DNA of 10,609 nucleotides, taken from assembly GCA_964542765.1 (NCBI GenBank), contig CAZIVO010000119.1, positions 1 to 10,609 of the forward strand, read 5' to 3'. The notes under the pieces are model-generated. The model did not search any database and was not told the origin of the DNA. It worked only from the letters and a program-made list of their open reading frames with translations. This DNA is from CAZIVO01 sp964542765. Lineage in GTDB: Bacteria > Planctomycetota > UBA1135 > UBA2386. Each line of letters begins with the position of its first letter. Within the stretch, counting starts at the first letter, position 1. Positions 6,551 to 10,609 of the stretch are shown piece by piece. The translations under genes and the position numbers were made by a program.

Positions 6551-6568
6551 AGGATGTCAGCTGACCGA
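6539..6568. terminator. perfect 12-bp hairpin between convergent genes
   Basis: TCGGTCAGCTGA (6539-6550) and TCAGCTGACCGA (6557-6568) are exact reverse complements around the 6-nt loop AGGATG. The ComF-family TGA stop (6548-6550) is the last three bases of the left arm, and the minus-strand HAD gene ends 23 bp to the right. The position fits a bidirectional terminator, but neither side has the U-run of a classical intrinsic terminator. It may rely on the stem alone, on a termination factor, or serve as a 3'-end-stabilising hairpin. Confidence 0.55.
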
Positions 6569-6590
6569 ATGGTTGCCAGAGTCTCTTTCG

Positions 6591-7169
6591 TCAGAGTCGC
6601 ATGGCCAGTTCGAACTGATTGATTCGAGTGATGGCCGCGGAGATGTCGGTTTCCTCGAAGTGGGGTTCGACCTTGTAGGCTCCGTCTTTTCCGGCCTCCC
6701 CCGTGTTGACCAGGATGGTGCCCAAACCACCCCGGAGACCGGCGAGGATATCCGTGGTCGTGTGGCCGACCACCCAGCATCGGGCCAGGTTCAGGTCGAA
6801 CTCCTGTTGAGCGATCTTGTACATTCCGGGTGCGGGCTTCCGGAACACCGACTCCTTGCGGAACTTGACCTTCCCCTTGGGATGGAAGGGACAGCTATAG
6901 AACTTGCTGAGCTTGATGTCGTGATCGATGAGATCTTGCTGGAATCGCTCACAAAAGCGCTTGAACTCACGTTCTTTGAGCTGGCCCAAGGCCAGATCGG
7001 TTCGATTGGTGGCGATGAAAAGCTGGAATCGATCGGTATCGATCCGGGCCATCGATTCGAGCGCACCCCGGTAGTAACGGACATGCTGATCGGATGTCAG
7101 GCGTGGCTCTTTGGTGAGCACGCCATCGAGTTCTAGAAAGACTGCCTGATTTTTTGGTTTTTGTGCCAT
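6591..7169 (-). CDS. HAD-superfamily protein, GmhB/HisB-like, with degenerate catalytic residues
   Basis: The 192-residue layout follows D,D-heptose 1,7-bisphosphate / histidinol-phosphate phosphatases. Motif I is FLELDGVL (11-18), motif II IATNRTDLALG (52-62), a zinc-loop-like CPFHPKG (93-99), motif III FRKPAPGM (109-116) and motif IV VVGHTTTDILAG (133-144). In active relatives motif I reads DxDG and motif IV GDxxxD. Here the nucleophile Asp is Glu13 and the first motif IV Asp is His136, while Asp15, Thr54, Lys111 and Asp140 remain. The second cysteine pair of the GmhB zinc loop is also missing. By family knowledge a nucleophile change usually abolishes phosphatase activity, so this may be a pseudo-enzyme or a divergent activity; that is inference. 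The ATG follows AGGGGGAG 3 nt away. It lies 142 bp downstream of the cyclase pair on the same strand and may share its transcript. Confidence 0.8.
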   Translation of the reverse strand: MAQKPKNQAVFLELDGVLTKEPRLTSDQHVRYYRGALESMARIDTDRFQLFIATNRTDLALGQLKEREFKRFCERFQQDLIDHDIKLSKFYSCPFHPKGKVKFRKESVFRKPAPGMYKIAQQEFDLNLARCWVVGHTTTDILAGLRGGLGTILVNTGEAGKDGAYKVEPHFEETDISAAITRINQFELAMRL

Positions 7170-7311
7170 CTGCTCCCCCTGTGGGTCAGTGATCGGCCCG
7201 ACGCCATGGGAGCTTGAATGTCAGGGAATAATTCCCAGACGAGTCCTGCTGAGGGCCTGCTCTTCCCCGTTTGAAGCGATGGGTGCGTGTTTGCCACGCT
7301 CGGCAAGGGTG
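7170..7311 (-). other. gap between cyclase-like gene and HAD gene
   Basis: The gap is 142 bp with no coding frame that I would support. Two small dyads are present: TTGCC (7291-7295) / GGCAA (7302-7306) with a 6-nt loop, 5 nt after the upstream gene's stop, and the palindrome GGGAATAATTCCC (7224-7236). Neither has a U-run. The first could slow or end transcription after the cyclase pair; the second could be a small operator. Both are short enough to be chance. Confidence 0.3.
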
Positions 7312-8340
7312 TCAGCGCTTGTCCGGCAGGCGGATCTTGCCCTTTTTCGGGAAGTAGCGATCTTCGACGGTTGGCAAGGCGGTCAGGACGATCTGCGCGA
7401 CGATTCTCAGACTCTCGGCCGAGATATGCTCGAGCGTGTCATTAGGTGTGTGCCACTGAGGATTGTCCGCAAGATCGATGAGATCGATGGCGGGGATGCC
7501 CTCTTCGAGGAAGGGGAGATGATCATCGCTGATCGATCGCTGGTTCTCGTACATGAGATGCTTGTGGCCGCAGCCCGCAGCTGCTGCGAGGAAGATGGCC
7601 TTCAGGTCGGGATCTGAATTCAGGTCGTCATCGATTTGCAGATCCTTGGCACCGATCATGTCGAGGAGGATGAGGCAGCGGATTCGCGACTGCGGTTTTC
7701 CAGGGATGGGTGAGGACCGGTTTTGTGAGAGGAATCGCCTCGAGCCGAACAGTGAGCGCTTTGGGTTCCATGCGATTTCGAGGGATTCCTCGCCATCGAA
7801 GAAGACAAGTTGAATCGTGGCTCGGTTCTGACGGTTCTTCAGGATAGGGGCGAGGGCGAGCAGAAGGCCGACGCCACTACCGGAGTCATTGGCTCCGACG
7901 AAGTGGAAGTTGTTGGTTGGATCATCATGACCGGTGAAGTTCTTGGTGTCGTGATGACAGGCGATCACGATCCGATGACGACTGCTGCCCGGAATGGTGA
8001 CATGTACGTTCTCGAAATCGATCTTCTCGACAGGGTCTCGCCACCTGTCTCTGACCGGCTTCAGGCCGCAGCGGGCCAGTTCAGCCGCGATGTAGTCGAT
8101 GCCATTGCGCCAGCCCGGGGAACCGGTATGCCGCGGCCCCAGTTTCACAACCTGGGCGACATGCGTGTATGCCCGCGCTCCAAAGTCCTTGGCCAGATGA
8201 GCTGGTTTCAACAGGGCGGTTGGCGTCGGCCGAGATCGCTGCTGGTTGTCGCTACAGGTGGCTGCGAGGACGGCGAGGGCGGCGATAGAGGTCATCGCGG
8301 AGACTGCGGTCCGGGGAGGTGGCGGCGCGCTTGCTTCCAC
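7312..8340 (-). CDS. glutaminyl-peptide cyclotransferase-like M28-fold protein, second paralogue (exported)
   Basis: This 342-residue zinc hydrolase-fold protein resembles animal-type glutaminyl cyclase, which converts N-terminal Gln to pyroglutamate, more closely than ordinary M28 aminopeptidases. Motifs in order are ACHHDTK (127-133), GANDSGSG (149-156), FFDGEE (180-185) followed by the cyclase-like SLFGSRRF (196-203), LLDMIGA (225-231), SDDHLPFL (271-278) and WHTPND (296-301). By comparison with human QPCT, the zinc ligands would be Asp152, Glu185 and His297, with Glu184 as the catalytic acid. A hydrophobic N-terminal segment ends in VLAATC (24-29), a signal peptide with an imperfect lipobox (Thr before Cys), so lipoprotein status is uncertain. 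The GTG start shares one base with the previous gene's stop (TAGTG) and has GGGAG 6 nt upstream. A second Met at residue 16 is an alternative start. An aminopeptidase role cannot be excluded. Confidence 0.85.
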   Translation of the reverse strand: MEASAPPPPRTAVSAMTSIAALAVLAATCSDNQQRSRPTPTALLKPAHLAKDFGARAYTHVAQVVKLGPRHTGSPGWRNGIDYIAAELARCGLKPVRDRWRDPVEKIDFENVHVTIPGSSRHRIVIACHHDTKNFTGHDDPTNNFHFVGANDSGSGVGLLLALAPILKNRQNRATIQLVFFDGEESLEIAWNPKRSLFGSRRFLSQNRSSPIPGKPQSRIRCLILLDMIGAKDLQIDDDLNSDPDLKAIFLAAAAGCGHKHLMYENQRSISDDHLPFLEEGIPAIDLIDLADNPQWHTPNDTLEHISAESLRIVAQIVLTALPTVEDRYFPKKGKIRLPDKR

Positions 8341-9380
8341 TATTTGCTCCCGTAGAACTGCTGTTCAATCCGTGGCAGCGCCCGCCAGACAAGGTTGCCG
8401 ACAAAGGCCAAGGAGTCGGCTTCGAGTTGATCGAGGTTGTCCTTGCTGGTGTGCCACCAGGCGGTGTAGAGCCCTTCGGGAGGGGCTGGCTCGGTCCCTC
8501 CTCGCGGCAGCGCGCGTGGTTGATCGCCGGGGACGCGGAAGCGAAAGTCGATCAGGTCGATGACCTTGACACCGTAATTTCGTAAGGGATTGTGGTCATC
8601 GGTCATCGGTGACTCCCATCGAAACATCCGGCTCTTCTCGCCCATCTCGTCGGCAGTGGCCTCGAAGATCTTCAGGAGTTCGGAATGCGACAGGGTGTCT
8701 CGATCGATCTTGATATTGCGGGAGCCGATCAGATCCAGAAGGACCATTGCTCGCATCCGGGCGGACAGGCCCTTGGGAAAGAGAGTTTTGTCGGCATTCA
8801 TCGTGCGGGCGAAGTAGCGACTGCCGAACAAGGCTTTTTCATCGACCCAGTCCCACTCCAAGCATTCCTCGCCGTCGAACCAGACGATCCAGATGTTCAT
8901 CGAATTCTTGCGATCTCGAAGCACGCGAGCCAACTCGAGGAGCAGGCCTGAGGCGCCACCGCCATCGATGGCACCGACGAACTCGATGTTGTGAGAGGCT
9001 TCGGGGTGGCCACTGGCAAGCTTGGTGTCGTAGTGGGCTGCCAGTAACAGGATGGGGCCGTCCTTAGGATCGTCGCCGGGTATCTCCGTCCAGACATTGC
9101 GAAACTCGATGGTGGTTGCCTTGCCGTAGACCTGGACAGATTCTTCCCAGACTTGCTCGCGGTAGGGGAGCTCGAGTCCTTCTATCTGCGCTTTCAGATA
9201 ACTTGCTGTTTCTTTCAGCTTGGCAGATCCCGCAGGCCGCGCTGCAAAACTGACGATTTTTTCGACATGTGAATAAGCCTTGGCTCCGTCGATGGGGCCG
9301 CTTTCGCCGCCACAGGAGGGGGCGAGAAGTCCGAGAAGGGCAAGGCTGAGATAGACCAGGAATGGGCTCGGGTGTCTCAC
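8340..9380 (-). CDS. glutaminyl-peptide cyclotransferase-like M28-fold protein, first paralogue (probable lipoprotein)
   Basis: This 346-residue protein is a paralogue of the next gene with the same motif order: AAHYDTK (114-120), GAIDGGGASG (136-145), WFDGEE (167-172) followed by ALFGSRYF (183-190), LLDLIGS (214-220), TDDHNPL (260-266) and WWHTSKD (308-314). Predicted zinc ligands by human QPCT comparison are Asp139, Glu172 and His310, with Glu171 catalytic; all are kept. The LFGSR and LLDLIG blocks favour a cyclase over a plain M28 peptidase. The N-terminus (MRHPSPFLVYLSLALLGLLA) is a signal peptide ending at Cys23 in LLAPSC, a plausible though non-ideal lipobox, so the protein is probably anchored outside the cytoplasm. 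About 22 extra Pro/Gly/Arg-rich residues lie between IDLID (274-278) and the zinc His, absent from the paralogue. The GTG start is the only early one after an in-frame TAA; no clear Shine-Dalgarno precedes it. Confidence 0.87.
   Translation of the reverse strand: MRHPSPFLVYLSLALLGLLAPSCGGESGPIDGAKAYSHVEKIVSFAARPAGSAKLKETASYLKAQIEGLELPYREQVWEESVQVYGKATTIEFRNVWTEIPGDDPKDGPILLLAAHYDTKLASGHPEASHNIEFVGAIDGGGASGLLLELARVLRDRKNSMNIWIVWFDGEECLEWDWVDEKALFGSRYFARTMNADKTLFPKGLSARMRAMVLLDLIGSRNIKIDRDTLSHSELLKIFEATADEMGEKSRMFRWESPMTDDHNPLRNYGVKVIDLIDFRFRVPGDQPRALPRGGTEPAPPEGLYTAWWHTSKDNLDQLEADSLAFVGNLVWRALPRIEQQFYGSK
8347..8351 (-). promoter_or_regulatory. Shine-Dalgarno deciding the second paralogue's GTG start
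   Basis: GGGAG on the minus strand lies 6 nt before the GTG at 8340, inside the last codons of the first paralogue. Together with the TAGTG stop/start junction it supports the GTG over the ATG 15 codons downstream, and it implies coupled expression of the pair. Confidence 0.55.
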
Positions 9381-9516
9381 GCAAGCAGGTTACTGCTGTC
9401 GACGAAGCCAGGAAATGATCGGCTGCAGAGTTTGCGAAGGCCGCCGTAAGTCCGCCCGGGAAAAGGTTTTCAGGGGGGATCGGAACAATCTTTCATTTCG
9501 TGCAGAGGCACTTGAG

Positions 9517-9540
9517 ATGACTCGGATCAAAACCCGATAG
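9517..9540 (+). other. seven-codon mini-ORF in the prkA leader (speculative)
   Basis: ATG at 9517 begins MTRIKTR followed by TAG (9538-9540). AGAGG (9504-9508) lies 8 nt upstream at ideal spacing. It ends 64 bp before the prkA ATG. Two Thr and two Arg codons and one Ile in seven hint at a leader peptide, but no attenuator-like hairpin follows. A chance occurrence is at least as likely. Confidence 0.15.
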
Positions 9541-9590
9541 GAAGGCATGGACCGGTGGAGGCCGGGTGAACACCCAGCACGTTCCGGGGT

Positions 9591-9594
9591 GGAG
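9591..9594 (+). promoter_or_regulatory. Shine-Dalgarno for prkA
   Basis: GGAG in GGAGAAAGTAAATC lies 10 nt before the ATG at 9605. It supports this start; the frame then reads directly into conserved PrkA sequence. Confidence 0.6.
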
Positions 9595-9604
9595 AAAGTA
9601 AATC

Positions 9605-10609
9605 ATGGCGGACAACGACAGCATCCTTGGCGTGATCTCTGAATCGCTCGATATGGGCAAGTACCAGGACGAGCACTGGGAGGGGAGTTTCCAGGACTAC
9701 CTGGGGATCCTGGAGGAGAATCCACTGGCCATTCGAACGGCGCACCAGCGCCTCTACGACATGGTTTTGAGCCACGGCGTGGAGGAGGTTGATCGCGACA
9801 AGGAGAAGGTGACTCGCTACCGCTTCTTCGAGGACATGGCCGATGGTGGGCGGGATGCGCTGTACGGACTCGAGAAATCGCTCATGAGCCTGATGAGCGT
9901 CTTCAAATCTGCGGCGTACGGATTTGGAACCGAGAGGCGAGTGCTTCTTTTGCATGGTCCGGTTGGCTCGGCCAAGTCGACGATCGTTCGCTTGCTGAAG
10001 AAAGGGTTGGAAGCCTATTCACGCACACCGGGTGGCAGCCTTTACACCTTTGATTGGGATATTGACGGTCAGAGATGCCCGTCTCCGATGAACGAAGATC
10101 CACTTCTTCTCCTGCCGCCAGAGGTTCGCGAGAAGGTTCTCTCCCGTCTCAACAGTCGTTTGCGGAATTGCTATTCGTTGAGGCTCGGATTCGATCCTTC
10201 GCCGGTATCTCGTTACTACCAGCAAGCTTTGATGAAGCAGTATGACGGCAACATCGAGAAGATGCTCAAGCATGTGATCGTCAAGCGCATGGCCATCTCC
10301 GAGAAGGACCGAGTGGGGATCGGAACCTTCCAGCCAAAGGATGAGAAGAATCAAGATGCGACGGAACTCACCGGGGACATCAACTACCGGCGTATCGCTG
10401 AACTGGGCAGTGAGAGCGATCCCCGAGCCTTCAATTTTGATGGGGAGTTTTGTGTTGCGAACCGAGGGATCATCGAGTTCATCGAGGTGCTCAAGCTCGA
10501 TGTAGCGTTCCTCTACGACCTCTTGACTGCCAGTCAGGAGCACAAGATCAAGCCGAAGAAGTTTGCTCAGACAGATATCGATGAGGTCATCATCGGGCAC
10601 ACCAACGAG
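9605..10609 (+). CDS. prkA: PrkA family AAA+ protein / serine protein kinase (3' end outside window)
   Basis: The first 335 codons of a PrkA (YeaG-type) protein are present; complete members run to about 640-690 residues, so roughly half is missing beyond the right edge. The N-terminal PrkA AAA domain is clear: SFQDYLGILEENPLAIRTAHQRL (start of block, 28-50), RYRFFEDM (71-78), the P-loop GPVGSAKST (118-126), and the highly conserved stretch from GEFCVANRGIIEFIE (280-294) to KPKKFAQTDIDEVIIGHTNE (317-335). The P-loop has Ala in place of the second Gly of the classical GxxxxGK pattern. PrkA proteins are described as Ser/Thr protein kinases, and more recently as Lon-like ATP-dependent proteases, acting in sporulation, stationary-phase or stress responses. 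They are often encoded with a YhbH/YeaH-type protein and SpoVR, which would lie outside the window to the right. The kinase-like C-terminal part cannot be examined here. Confidence 0.95.
   Translation, partial: MADNDSILGVISESLDMGKYQDEHWEGSFQDYLGILEENPLAIRTAHQRLYDMVLSHGVEEVDRDKEKVTRYRFFEDMADGGRDALYGLEKSLMSLMSVFKSAAYGFGTERRVLLLHGPVGSAKSTIVRLLKKGLEAYSRTPGGSLYTFDWDIDGQRCPSPMNEDPLLLLPPEVREKVLSRLNSRLRNCYSLRLGFDPSPVSRYYQQALMKQYDGNIEKMLKHVIVKRMAISEKDRVGIGTFQPKDEKNQDATELTGDINYRRIAELGSESDPRAFNFDGEFCVANRGIIEFIEVLKLDVAFLYDLLTASQEHKIKPKKFAQTDIDEVIIGHTNE

Larger units (their letters stand above)
9381..9604. other. divergent intergenic region between the cyclase pair and prkA
   Basis: The gap is 224 bp, with starts on both sides, so it must hold both promoters. 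I find no convincing paired -35/-10 boxes. The best plus-strand candidate is TTGAGA (9512-9517) with a poor GATAGG (9536-9541) after 18 bp. A GGAAC (9482-9486) could be half of an ECF-type promoter, but no matching -10 is apparent. A tiny open frame with its own ribosome site sits at 9517-9540. No long inverted repeat is seen. Confidence 0.5.

Noticed and set aside
6223..6780. A 185-codon minus-strand open frame running across the ComF 3' half, the hairpin and the HAD 3' end
   Set aside because: It would need to overlap two well-supported genes, and its translation is low-complexity with no family resemblance.
7810..8355. A 181-codon plus-strand open frame antisense to the second cyclase paralogue
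   Set aside because: It is fully antisense to a gene with all catalytic motifs; the translation shows no recognisable domain.
3218..9380. A combined glutamine pathway linking GatCAB (Glu-tRNA(Gln) amidation) to the glutaminyl-cyclase pair
   Set aside because: The chemistry shares only the word glutamine. The genes are in separate operons and different cell compartments, with no shared regulatory site seen.
9564..9575. GGGTG-AA-CACCC hairpin ahead of prkA
   Set aside because: The loop would have only two bases, so the last pair cannot form. Four pairs remain, too weak to call a structure.
9527..9955. A 142-codon minus-strand open frame antisense to the start of prkA
   Set aside because: It overlaps strongly conserved PrkA sequence. 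The frame is a by-product of codon bias, and there is no ribosome site or motif.
1..10609. tRNA, rRNA, CRISPR array, insertion sequence, phage or toxin-antitoxin genes
   Set aside because: I looked on both strands and saw none. There are no regularly spaced direct repeats, no transposase or integrase motifs and no cloverleaf-like segments, and the gaps between genes are short and accounted for above.

Overview
The window is a stretch of bacterial chromosome, moderately GC-rich and densely coded, with GTG and TTG starts alongside ATG. It contains no tRNA, rRNA, CRISPR array, insertion sequence or phage gene that I can recognise. A complete gatCAB set shows that the organism charges Gln-tRNA and/or Asn-tRNA by the indirect transamidation route. 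PrkA, a NatA/NatB-like ABC exporter and tandem glutaminyl-cyclase-like lipoproteins would fit an uncultured Planctomycetota, myxobacterial or related lineage. That placement is only an impression from protein style, not a demonstrated assignment.

Layout. Positions 1-4962 are one compact minus-strand operon, read from right to left: gatC, gatA, gatB, an ABC-2 exporter ATPase and its permease, which runs off the left edge. Four genes are joined at overlapping stop/start codons (gatC/gatA, gatA/gatB, ATPase/permease), and a 56-bp gap separates gatB from the ATPase. A 204-bp divergent control region (4963-5166) contains two perfect palindromes, candidate back-to-back promoters sharing a TTGGCCAA box, and a nested inverted-repeat structure that would lie in the leader of the next gene. 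On the plus strand follow a three-helix membrane protein of unknown function (5167-5718) and a ComF-family phosphoribosyltransferase (5783-6550) carrying a small in-frame tandem repeat. The comF stop codon lies inside a perfect 12-bp hairpin that separates it from a convergent minus-strand block.

The convergent block (6591-9380, minus) holds two adjacent, one-base-overlapping paralogues of the animal-type glutaminyl-peptide cyclotransferase / M28 fold. Both appear to be exported, probably as lipoproteins. They are followed by a GmhB/HisB-like HAD protein whose catalytic Asp and one Mg-binding Asp are replaced. After a 224-bp divergent gap, the plus strand carries the first 335 codons of prkA, which runs off the right edge.

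How the genes work together: GatC, GatA and GatB form one enzyme, and the ABC ATPase and permease form one transporter. The two cyclase-like proteins are probably co-expressed and act outside the cytoplasm. I see no evidence that the separate modules form a single pathway. The most unusual items are the cyclase pair, the degenerate HAD protein beside it, and the structured leader of the orphan membrane protein.
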